A stretch of DNA of 64,000 nt, taken from contig JAUTDP010000011.1 in the NCBI GenBank assembly GCA_033439795.1, positions 620,001 to 684,000 of the forward strand. The letters are read 5' to 3'. Shown in pieces: positions 44,740 through 54,599 of this stretch (position 1 is its first letter; every line of letters begins with the position of its first letter). Source of the DNA: Sordaria brevicollis (Eukaryota > Ascomycota > Sordariomycetes > Sordariales > Sordariaceae). A program made the position numbers and the translations under genes. Below the pieces are notes generated by a model. That model worked only from the letters and a program-made list of their open reading frames with translations. It ran no database searches and had not been told where the DNA came from.

Positions 44740-46862
44740 ATGAGGATATTTCAGCTAATTGTTCTCCTCTACCTCGGTACAGCAGCACACGCTGCCACTG
44801 TCATCTATGACTTCAACATATCATGGGTCACAGCAAACCCAGATGGCCTCTCCAAGCGACAGGTCATTGGCATCAACAACCGATGGCCTCCTCCAAAGAT
44901 AGACGCCCAAGTTGGTGATCGCCTCATCGTCAATCTCCTGAACTCTCTTGGCGACGAAGACACTTCCCTTCACTTCCACGGCTTGTTCATGAACGGATCA
45001 ACTCACATGGACGGCTCTTCAATGGTCACGCAGTGTCCGATACCGCCAGGAGCCAGCTTCACCTACAACTTCACCATTGACCAACCGGGCACCTACTGGT
45101 ATCACTCACATACACAGGGTCAATATCCTGACGGTCTTCGAGGACCACTCATCATACACGATCCCAAAACCCCGTTCCAATATGACGAAGAAATTGTCTT
45201 GACCGTTTCAGACTGGTACCATGACCGGATGTCAGTGTTGCAGCCTCACTTCTTGAGCAAGTATAACCCGACTGGAGCAGAGCCGGTACCTAACTCGGCA
45301 CTCATGAACGACACTCAGAATTTGACCGTGCCTATGGTACCGGAGAGGACATACTTGTTCCGTATAGTCAACATGGGAGCTTTTGCTGGCCAGTACGTAT
45401 GGATCGAAGACCATAACATGACTGTCGTCGAGATGGATGGCGTCTATGTCCATCCGAAGGAGACAACCATGATCTACCTCGCTGCTGCCCAGAGATGTAG
45501 CTTTCTTCTCAAGGCCAGAAACGAAACCGCACGAAACTTTGCCATAATTGCTAGCATGGACAGGGTATGTCTCCTCTCTTCCTCCCCTTGGCAAAGTTCT
45601 GACAGAGACAGACACTCTTCGACACCATCCCTCCCTCCCTCAACCCCAACGTAACCAGCTACCTCCTCTACAACACCACCGCTCCTCTTCCTTCACCAAA
45701 TCTACTCGACACCTTCACCCCCCTCGACGACACCCACCTCCGCCCCCGCGACAACATTGGCATCCTCCCTCCTCCCGACCAAACCATAACCCTCAACATC
45801 TCCATGTCCAACCTCGCCTCCGGCGCCAACTACGCTTTCTTCAACAACATCACCTACACCCCACCCCTGGTACCAACCCTCTACACCCTCCTCTCCTCCC
45901 CCAACCTCACCACCACCTTGCACTCTACCATATACGGCACCTACACCAACCCCTATCTCCTCCCCCACAACTCCATCGTCCAACTAATCCTCAATAACCT
46001 CGACACCGGCCGCCACCCCTTCCACCTCCACGGACACACCTTTCAAATCCTCCACCGCTCTGCTCCCAACGCCGGACCCTGGTCTTGGTCAGACAACAAC
46101 TCGGAATACAACCACAAATCCCCCATGCGCCGGGATACCCTATCGGTAGAACCAAATGGCAACGCGGTAGTTAGGTTTAAGGCGGATAATCCGGGGGTGT
46201 GGTTGTTTCATTGTCATGTTGAGTGGCATATGCTTTCTGGCTTGGCTGTGACGTTTATCGAGGCCCCCAATATCCTCCAACGAACCCTGAAAGTGCCAGA
46301 TGATCATTGGGCGGTTTGTAGAGGAAAAGATGGGGGGAGGAGTGTGCCGGTGGAGGGAAACGCTGCTGGGCGGGGAACGACTGATGGGGAGGTGGGGGAG
46401 TGGTTGGATTTGAAGGGGGAGCCAAAGCCGCCGGGGAATTTGCCAAAGGGGTTTACGAGGGGAGGGGTGGTGGCTTTGGTGATGAGTTGTTTGAGTGGTG
46501 TTATGGGGGTGGGGGTGGTGGGTTGGTATGGCTTTTTAGAACCGGTTGAGACCAAGCGTGGTGCTGGGGAGAGATCTCAGACTGGAGTGTCAGAGGAGAG
46601 GAAGTCGACTGGTGGTAATGATGGGGTTGGGATGTTTAATGGTGCAGTGTCAGCTCCGAGCAAGAAGGTTCCCGATGTTGGTGGGAGTCTTTTGATCCCG
46701 GTGGTTAGACGTGGAACGGAAGTTGTTGATTCCGAGGCTGTGTCGTTTGGAAGTGAGACGGCTGCTGTTGATGCTGTGGGTGCTAGGTCGATGGGAGAAG
46801 CTGAAGAAAATAGGAAGGGGAAGAAGGATGTGAATGGCGATGATGCTATGACTAGGGCTTAG
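44740..46862 (+). CDS. fet3: Cell-surface multicopper ferroxidase, Fet3 family
   Basis: Exons 44740-45564 and 45612-46862 (47-nt intron) give 691 aa. Oxidises Fe2+ to Fe3+ and passes it to the Ftr1 partner. An N-terminal signal peptide ([16 protein letters not shown]) is followed by three cupredoxin domains. The copper ligands are in HFHG (78-81), [13 protein letters not shown] (120-132), [10 protein letters not shown] (410-419) and HCHVEWHM (475-482); C476 is the type-1 copper cysteine. Many NxS/T glycosylation sites are present. A single transmembrane helix lies at about residues 559-583, then a cytoplasmic Ser/Lys-rich tail. The intron acceptor chosen (CAG before ACACTCTTCG) keeps MDRTLFDTIP; an AG six bases upstream is also in frame. 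Divergent from the permease gene. The coding strand switches from C-rich to G-rich inside exon 2 near 46140. Confidence 0.94.
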
Positions 46863-47480
46863 GAAGGAGATATCTCTTGGAGAGAACCAAGGCTTCTCGT
46901 AAGGATATCTAAGGTGAAAAGGGGTAAAGGTAATGGTAATCTGTGGAGGATATTGTCAGTACGGTAAAGGAAGATGTTAAAATATATCAACCAGTTTCTA
47001 ACCAGATGAAACTCACCTTGTTCATTTCTTGATCTGGGTGCCATGAAATGTATCAGAAGTCCTTCCAACCAGGGAAGAACACAGTTTTGTCGATTGGTGG
47101 AGCTGCCTCCTTTTCGTGACCAACATGGAGTTCCTTTCACCCCAAATATAAACAAGCCAAGCGAGAAAGCAAGATTAGAGGAGTCCGTGACCACATCACA
47201 GCTAGGAATCAAATCAAAAGGACAAGAAAGCAATATTAAGTATGGTTAATTGACTACAGTAAAACGACAACAAAACTCGCTAGCTAGCTTAAACCGCTAT
47301 CGCAATGCACGCAGTAACGCAATAGAAAAACCATCGCACTCACACCTCAGAAGTATTCCCACCCACGAGGCCAACTCCGAAGGGACTCTCAAAGCGCCCA
47401 GGAAAGCCTCTTGAATAGGAACGCTTCCACATGGGATACTCAAAGAGCCAACCCCTCCATCCCCCTCAAAATGTCAACAC
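46863..47480. other. Convergent gap between ferroxidase and aminotransferase
   Basis: 618 bp between facing stop codons. It contains both 3' UTRs; no open frame or repeat of interest. Confidence 0.5.
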
Positions 47481-49217
47481 CTACAACAAATGCAGCGTCT
47501 CATCCTTCTCCCTCTCCCCACCCCCCGCACTCGGCACCACACTCGGCTCCTTCTCGCCCTCCGTCCTACTCGGGCTCGGCGCGCGGGGGACTTCATACCG
47601 TCCCTCCGCCTCCAGCGCCTGGAATTTCCGCACGACGCGCTCAATCCCATCACAACCCCTCTCCAACACCTCCCTGGTGGGGCCGTACGACAAACGGACA
47701 AAGTGATGACAAGGCGAATCAAAAAGATCGCGACGTTTACTCGGGTTCAAATCAAAGAAAATCCCGGGTACGACAATAACTTTTTCCTCGAGACAGGCCT
47801 GGAAGAAGTTAAGCCCGTCGGAGATGGGAGCGGGGAGCCACTCGAGGTTGAGCCACAAGTAAAAGGTAGAGTCGGGCACGAGCTTGATGCTAAACCCAAT
47901 TTCGCGGAGGCGGGAGACTACGAAATCGCGTTTATCCCTAAAATGAGTCTGCAGCGCCTTCATCTCGGCTTTGACCAGCGTCGGGTCGAGCATGGGGATG
48001 GCGGCCTCCTGGAAGGGCACGTTGGTGCCTCCGTCGAGGTAGGAACCGCACGAGCCAATGGCTTTGATAAACTCCTTGGGACCCAGGATCCAGGCTACGC
48101 GCCAACCGGGGAGGCGGAAACGTTTGGTGAGGCCGTCGATGATGAGGACGTCGTCCTCGTCGACGTCTTTGATGTTTTCGGCGGCCGAGATGGTGGTGCC
48201 GTCGCAGTTGGAGGTGTAGTTGTATCCGGAGTAGAACTCGTCTGACACGAGGGTGGCGCGTTCGCGGCAGATATCTTGGATTTCGGCGAGCTCGGGGTTG
48301 GCGACTACGCGACCGGTTGGGTTGCGGGGGTTGGAGGTTATGATTACCGAAGTGCCGCGGGCGATTTCTTCGGCGATCTTTTCGGGGTGGATGTGGTAGC
48401 CGTCTTCTTCGGACAGGGGCACGGGGATGGCGGCGAAGTTTTTGAAGAGGGAAAGCATCTCGTTGTAGGCGGTGTAGTCGGGGATGAAGAAGCCGACGTA
48501 GGCGTTGTTGAGGACGGCGGCGATGCGGATCAGACCGGCGCGGCCGCCGGGCACGATGGCGACGTTTTCCCACGTGTATTTGGAGGATTTGCCTTGGCGG
48601 TGCATCTCGTTGTAGAGGTTGGCGACGGCTTCGCGGAGGGGTTTGATGCCGGCCGTGGGACCGTATTCGCGCGAGTTTACGGAGATGTCGAGGTGCTGCG
48701 GGCGGGGGAAGCAGCCTTCGATTTCGTCGTCGACTTCGGGGGCGCCCTCTGTTACATTTGTTAGTATACGGGATGGTGGATGGAGGGAGAAGGGAGGACA
48801 TACGTCCGAGGTTCGCCCACTTCTCGGGCTCCTCAAAGAAACCATGCTCGCCGGCTTGCTCGGAGCACCAGATGACTCCGGTGGAGGATCGAGTGGCATC
48901 CAGGCCAGCATGAGGAAGATGTCTGTCCTGTGTCAGTATGATTTGTTCGTCTCTAGAGAATATGGAAGACATACCCCTCATGAGCTGCTCTGAACTTTCT
49001 ATGGATCTTGCTGGTTGCCTCTGAGTTTCTGATTAGCCTGGTGAACATTAATGACATGAGTAGAGGACAACATACCAGTAGCACTGGGCTCGCCAATGGA
49101 GAAGCGACGGGCCGGACGGGGGATACCGGTGTTGCGGTTGATGCTGAACTTGCGGTTGTGGAAGGCACCATGGGGGTGGCCATGGTCGTGACCATGCGAG
49201 TGGTCGTTGGAAGCCAT
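47481..49217 (-). CDS. PLP-dependent aminotransferase, class I/II
   Basis: Exons on the - strand are 49217-49076, 49020-48975 (a 46-nt exon), 48922-48804 and 48748-47481, giving 524 aa. The junctions read SAT/EATSKIHRK, HEG/HLPHAG and NLG/QGAPEVDDEIEG, all seamless. The class I/II fold signatures are present: WANLGQGAPE substrate loop, SREYGPTAGIKPLREAVANLYNE, NPRNPTGRV, SDEFYSGYNY and the PLP-lysine segment DGLTKRFRLPGWRVAW, where Lys after SLT/GLT forms the Schiff base. The arginine that binds the carboxylate is in FVRLSYG. The N-terminus is histidine-rich (HSHGHDHGHPHG), not usual for this family, and the C-terminus is a disordered acidic tail. The amino-acid substrate cannot be told from the sequence. 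No mitochondrial or peroxisomal signal is obvious. Confidence 0.91.
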
Positions 49218-52027
49218 CGTGAAAACACTGACTGCTTGTTCAGATGTCTCGGGGATGGTGGTGTTGTTGGGTGTAAGTGGTAAGAACTGCTCCTGGGTTG
49301 TTGTGGAAAGGCAGCAGAGTTTATGTGTGGTTTGAGAGGAGGTGAAGGAAATCCGAAACCAAAAGAGAGGGGGCGATGGAAAGTATTAAAAGGGAATTCC
49401 ATTCACGGCATCGAGCCCGAGTCAAGTTGAGGTGAAGGATGGGATGTCTGTCTGAGCTACCCCGCGGGAACCTTGAAACCTGAACGAGAGGGGTCCCATA
49501 CTCTCCATCCAGTCACATCCCTCCAAGGGGAACACCCCACGTTGCTTGCTTCTGCCTTTTCTTCGCGATCTCCATCTTACCAGTCAATGACAACGCCGTG
49601 TTCCCCGAACAAGATTTGGGGGCCATTGTTTCCGCAAAGTGTCCATTCAGGAGGCCGGAGTCGGTCGGGTCAAAGTCTCACAGAGACAGACAGAACAGAG
49701 TGACATGGATGACGGTATGCCAATCATGCATGAGGATATGCATTAAACCTGGAGATCAACTCGATCCAAGTGGGCCAATCCCAGCTCCATAGGTCCATAT
49801 TCCCGTATTCCCATACCGTTTAACACATCCCGCTCGATGTCGACGGCGGGGTTACCGGCACATCAGGGAAGAAGGGGGTTGTGATGGTATTCAGGGATTG
49901 AATGGCGGTAGAACTAGGACGTTTCCTGGCAGCTTTGTTAAGGTAGAAGTTGGGGTGAATGTTGTCCCTTACAACATCGGACTAACAGAGAGGTGACATC
50001 ATCGATTTAGTAAAGCAAACTGATCTAACAAGTACTTGAGTAAAGTGACAGTTATCACCACTTGGTATCACCACTCATCATCTCTTGTATAACAATACCT
50101 TTGCTGTATGGTCCCTATTTCATCCGTACCTCAGCTGGCCCTGTGCTCATCAGTCGTTCGCAAGTCATGATGTGCATCCCAACTCCCAACCGGGTGGTCC
50201 GGATCAGTTGGGAAACCCCTGCCAAGCCAGACAAGCCAGATCAGGGGTTACAACGCTTGTCTTGTCGTTCGGATCCATCCGGAGTTCCTGTTCCTCTACA
50301 TCACCTCAGCTTCGTGATGTACATACGGTAATGTTCGCTGTTTCGTCCTCTCGGATCAGTGGGACATTGGCGACCTCACTTGACTTCTCCTGATTGATGT
50401 TACGCTCCCCTCGCCCGAATCGGATACTCCATGACTCGCCGTTTAGGGGTTCAAGCTCGGTTGACCGACATTCTTCGCAGATTGGAGCAATGTTGGAGGT
50501 TCCTATTTTGAGACCGATACCGGATCGCTCGGGGATTCTTTCTTCTGGAAGGGAGTTCTTGAAGGAAGTCGTACCTATATAAAAGATGAAGGGGACCTCC
50601 AAGGAGAAGGGTTGTGTAAGTCGAGGTTCCCGCCGCCAAGATGGAAGTGATGGAGGAGGCTGTTATCCACCACCCGTCCCCTTGTTCACCCGGGTGGGCC
50701 GAGCAATACTCGTAGGGCTGAGAATGACAATGAGGCTCGCTCTTGATGATGATCTCTGCCAAGCAATTGGAGAAGAAAAAAGATAAGAAAAGGCTCTGGT
50801 GTGTGTCTAAACTTGGAGTTGGTTAAGAGCCTCAGAGCCTCGTCTTACCCTTGTTGGCGCCCTCCCACTGTTTGTGTATATAAGAAGGTGTGGTCACCCT
50901 CCCTTTGTTCAAACATTCTTGCCCGAGTCTCCTGTTTTCTTCTCCGTCACAGCCAGGGCAAACCGCGCCCGTCAGGTTGACTGGCTGAATGCCTTGTATC
51001 GGTTCTTCGTAAGTCTTGACAAACTCAGATACTCACACGCTCCAATACGTATCCTCAAAGCTTTTCGGATCGTGGGCAGTGCTGACCTGGAGGATAGGTA
51101 GGCATAACGAAGATGTTGCTGACTGTTTAATTTCTCGTCTCCGGTCGGAGATTGAAGGAGACGAGTATTTTGAGAAGGACATGTCCTAAACGGCCGCATT
51201 CGGACAAACCAAGCGTTGCGCCTCGGGTCTTCGCCCTGTTGCGAAATGGCTCTTGCAAACTGCGCAACCTTGGAGGAGGCTGAGGAGTGAGGGTGTCACG
51301 AACCGCGGGAACATTGGCCGTGGCTCAGTTGCAGCTTGTGCGCCGCTGCGCCACCAGTTTTGCCCCGCTTCTGGGTGGATATTTCCCCGGAAATTATGGA
51401 GCTAACGCGAACGGTAAGTGGCGTGTGATTCGTCCAACCAGCACTGCCCTGAAAGCTACAACGGACCACTTTCAAACCAACACCATCTTGATTGCAATGT
51501 ACCGAGAAACCCTTTGTCCGAACAATACAGAACACATCTTGTGGTGTACAGCCTCAGGCATTCAGAAAGGCACATCACATGTGTTTCTTGGCTCTCATGG
51601 CCCATTTCGCATCATGTCGAAGAAAATTGCAGAGGCGATATCGCCTCAGTGAATCCCATCCTATAAGATGCACGTCAGCGTAAGTTTGTTCAAGCTTGAT
51701 GACAGATCATCGGTTTGGTACAAGTCACCGCACATTACATTTCTCGCCAATTTATTCCATCCCTTGAGGTCTTCACTTCCCGCGCTGCACCAACAAGCGC
51801 TTAACCAAAGAAAGAGCAAACGCCTGTGGCAGTCACCTGCCTAGAGTACCTCTAACCAACAACCGCAGAGAAAGAAGGGAAGGTGCAGGGAGAGGAAGAA
51901 GCCACTCGAGTTGGGGAACATAAAAGAGAAGGACCTTAGAAACTGAGAGATCTCGACAACGTTTCCCAAACAACCTCCCACCAAGTCATCCACAGCCAAC
52001 CACGCAGGGGTCATTCAGCGACCAGCC
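49218..52027. other. Long divergent intergenic region, no supported gene
   Basis: 2.8 kb between the starts of the - strand aminotransferase and the + strand vWA gene. A 121-codon + frame at 51287-51652 has an ATG but no recognisable feature, and overlapping frames compete with it. I see no tRNA, rRNA or repeat. Confidence 0.45.
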
Positions 52028-52998
52028 ATGTCCGACCCAACCAAGAAGAAGGACGGCGGTTTCGCGAGAGGCCTAAAAAGTCTCTTTGGGACTTCCAAGA
52101 AGAAGTCAGACCCGTATCAATCTCAACAACACATTAGCACCGCCCACGATGTCCTCGCCTCCAACAACCCGTTCGCCAGCAGCTCCGAGGCAGCCCCTCC
52201 CTCATACACCGAGGCCATGTCAGGCAAGCCCGGCGCCTCCAGTTCCATTCCACGTCGAGTGACTCTAGACGGACAACTCATCACCGGCGATGACGACCAA
52301 TATGCCTTCCTCGGCGTCTTTGATACCGTCTTTCTCATTGACGACAGCGGCTCAATGCGAGGCGAGCGGTGGGCCGAAGCCAGAGATGCCTTGGCCGCTA
52401 TTGCCCCGGTCTGCGTGGCCCACGATAAGGATGGTATCGACATCCACTTCATCAACCACAGCAATCCCCTAACACAAGACCCTACAGGGAAGATAAAGGG
52501 GGGTACAAGAACATCCAAACGCCCGGAGATGTCATCGCGATCTTTGAACGTGTTCAACCAACCCATCTCACAAACACAGGTCAGCGCATCAGGGACATCT
52601 TGGATCCTTATTTAGCCCACTACACTCGGGACTACAAGAACAAGAAAGATTGGGACCCGGAGAGGACGGGCGTGAAGCCCATCAACCTGATTGTCATTAC
52701 GGACGGGGTGGCGACTGATAACTTGGAATATCACCTCAAGAAAATCATCGAGAGGTTGGACAAAGTTGATGCTCCGCACCACCAGGTAGGCATTCAGTTC
52801 TTTCAGGTGGGCAATGATAAGGATGCCGCGGATATGCTGGCGGATCTGGATGACGAATTCACTGATCGTCATGGAAACAAGACAAGGGATATCATTGATA
52901 CTGTGACGTGGGATCCGGAGTCGAAAAAGCTGGAGGGGGACAAATTGCTCAAGGTTGTCCTGGGAAGTGTCGTCAAGAGGCTAGATCGGAGGAAGTAG
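52028..52998 (+). CDS. vWA-domain protein interrupted by a one-base frameshift
   Basis: The vWA domain begins VFLIDDSGSM (residues about 100-109, MIDAS motif DxSxS) and ends with ITDGVATD and FFQVGNDKDAADMLADLDDEF; the N-terminal region carries a PPSY (PPxY) motif in AAPPSYTEAM and a Lys-rich start. Reading frame 1 holds from 52028 to about 52500, then the conserved vWA sequence continues as GYKNIQTPGDVIAIFERVQP in frame 3. The switch falls at a run of six G (52498-52503); seven would restore one 323-aa frame. No intron with plausible signals can explain it, because conserved residues lie on both sides with no gap. It is thus a real deletion, making a pseudogene in this strain, or a homopolymer sequencing error. 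The family is cytoplasmic and poorly characterised in fungi. Confidence 0.78.
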
Positions 52999-53422
52999 GA
53001 TGGGAGGGGGAAATGATATGACAAGGGCTCGAGCGCGGCCTTTTTGCCTTGACACACATGGTTGAAGAAATCTTTTCCATCAAGCGAAACGGGAGAGACT
53101 ATCAATAGGAGTTAGAGAGCGGAAGTGCAAGTACGTTAACAGGTTGATAGTTTATCGAGCTAGCGCTAATGATTGATCTGATACGACATCTAGTTCAGAA
53201 ATATTCATGCAGTACCATCACGTTGACATCGTGGCAGCGGACCTTCAAGCCCTGCGCGCTTAGGCCGGCCACCGGCGTTCTTGTACAATCAACCTTTTTA
53301 ACCTCTCTCAATCAACAGACCCCTCCCTCCTCCTCCTTCCCCTCCTCGCTTCTTCGTCTTACTCCCTGTTGGATCACCAAAAAAACCGAACAACGAAACG
53401 GGTGTGTTGGAGACAATACTTT

Positions 53423-53454
53423 GCTGCCGCCGCCGCCGCCGCCGCTGCTGCTGT
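53423..53454. repeat. GCC/GCT triplet tract
   Basis: GCT, six GCC-type triplets and then GCTGCTGCTG form a near-perfect trinucleotide run in non-coding sequence. Confidence 0.85.
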
Positions 53455-53744
53455 TGGAACAGGCGGTCGTCTGGGGACAGATGCTGGCAGCCTGCTCTTC
53501 ACTTTCCCTTCACGTTCCCTTCACGCTCCGGGCCCTTCACTTTCCCTTCAGTTTCCCTTCACGTTCACGCCGCATCCACCGCAACCACTGCATCCACCGG
53601 TCAATCTCTCGGTCTAGACTTGGAGCCTGCTGGGCAGACACGGGCACAGACACAGATACAGTCATACAGATGCAGAATACAGGTGGCCCTGCACTGACCA
53701 ACATGGGGCACGGTTTTACTCAAACAATTCGATCGAGGATAAAC

Positions 53745-53745
<1 letters not shown>

Positions 53746-53775
<30 letters not shown>
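53746..53775. repeat. (GAC)10 microsatellite
   Basis: Ten perfect GAC triplets in non-coding DNA; likely polymorphic in length between strains. Confidence 0.9.
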
Positions 53776-54370
53776 AAACTTTTGGAGGAGGCCAGTGGGC
53801 TTTATGAGAAGGCGATGGCAATGGCGATGACGGTGTTGATGAGGGCCGAGGAGGATACTGGTGTGTTAGTACGAGGAAGCACAAGGGGGTTGATGACTTG
53901 GAGAAAAGAGGGGAGAGGGTTGGGGGGGGAAGGAAACAAGGCAAAGGGTGATGAAGCGGGGAGATCAAAAAAAAAAAAAATAAAAATAAAAAAAAAAAAT
54001 TAATAAAAATTGTCGGGAAGGCTAATGTGGTTGCAGTGAAGTACGTAATGGTGTTGATGTGGCTGAGTGAACGTTCTGACAGGATGTTCTTGGCGAAGGA
54101 TCGTCACGATAATAAGGTTATGCCTCTACCTAGGGCTGGTGGAAGGACGACCCCGCTCAGGCGTTACATCCTTCGTGTTGTGGCACATATTTGGGAGAAC
54201 TTTAGACGCTGCGAAGACCACGAGGCCGCCAATCAATCATCGCCATCTGTGGGTTTCCTTCCGCGCCCCCATGCCGAATGCCGCTCTATTGGACAAAATA
54301 AAGTCGCCCACAATACCCATCTGTAGACACAGGGTGTCTTTTTTGCCCATGCCCATGGGAGCCAGGGAGA

Positions 54371-54401
54371 GTGGGCATGGATAAGAATCCCCCATGCCCA
54401 C
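54371..54401. repeat. 10-bp perfect inverted repeat
   Basis: GTGGGCATGG and CCATGCCCAC flank an 11-nt spacer. Related CCCATGCCCATGGG sequence occurs 20 bases upstream. Not part of any tRNA cloverleaf I can draw. Confidence 0.6.
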
Positions 54402-54599
54402 GGATATGGTATGGTGGCCTGGAGGTTTGGGCCCAACCTCTGCTCACTTTCCGAGAAACCATCGAGGCAACCGATGCTGAAACTTGACAACCACACACTC
54501 ACGATTCCCTGAACTGAAGTACGCCCTTAAGACTCGCAAACTTCGTTACGACAAGGCTCCTCTAGTTCCAAGAGACTCCTAGCGCCCGACAACGGTTCT

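Larger units (their letters stand above)
52999..54599. other. Intergenic region with microsatellites, no supported gene
   Basis: Contains a GCC/GCT triplet tract (53423-53454), duplicated TTCACTTTCCCTTCACG-type units at about 53497-53525 and 53534-53563, a (GAC)10 run (53746-53775), an A-rich tract (53969-54020), and a 10-bp perfect inverted repeat (54371-54380 with 54392-54401). The 192-codon + frame at 53169-53747 runs through the triplet and duplicated tracts and is not credible as protein. Confidence 0.6.

Noticed and set aside
51287..51652. 121-codon + strand ORF between aminotransferase and vWA gene
   Set aside because: No protein features; competing frames overlap on both strands.
52440..52500. 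CTAAC plus CAG signals in the vWA gene that might mark an intron
   Set aside because: A possible branch site and acceptor exist, but no GT donor can be chosen without removing the conserved strand IDIHFINH; a frameshift explains the data better.
53169..53747. 192-codon + strand frame
   Set aside because: Runs through triplet microsatellite and duplicated TTCCC units; the translation is low-complexity noise.
54325..54343. AGACAC/GTGTCT hairpin followed by T-run, like a rho-independent terminator
   Set aside because: Such terminators are bacterial; the surroundings are fungal and no RNA polymerase III gene is found directly upstream.
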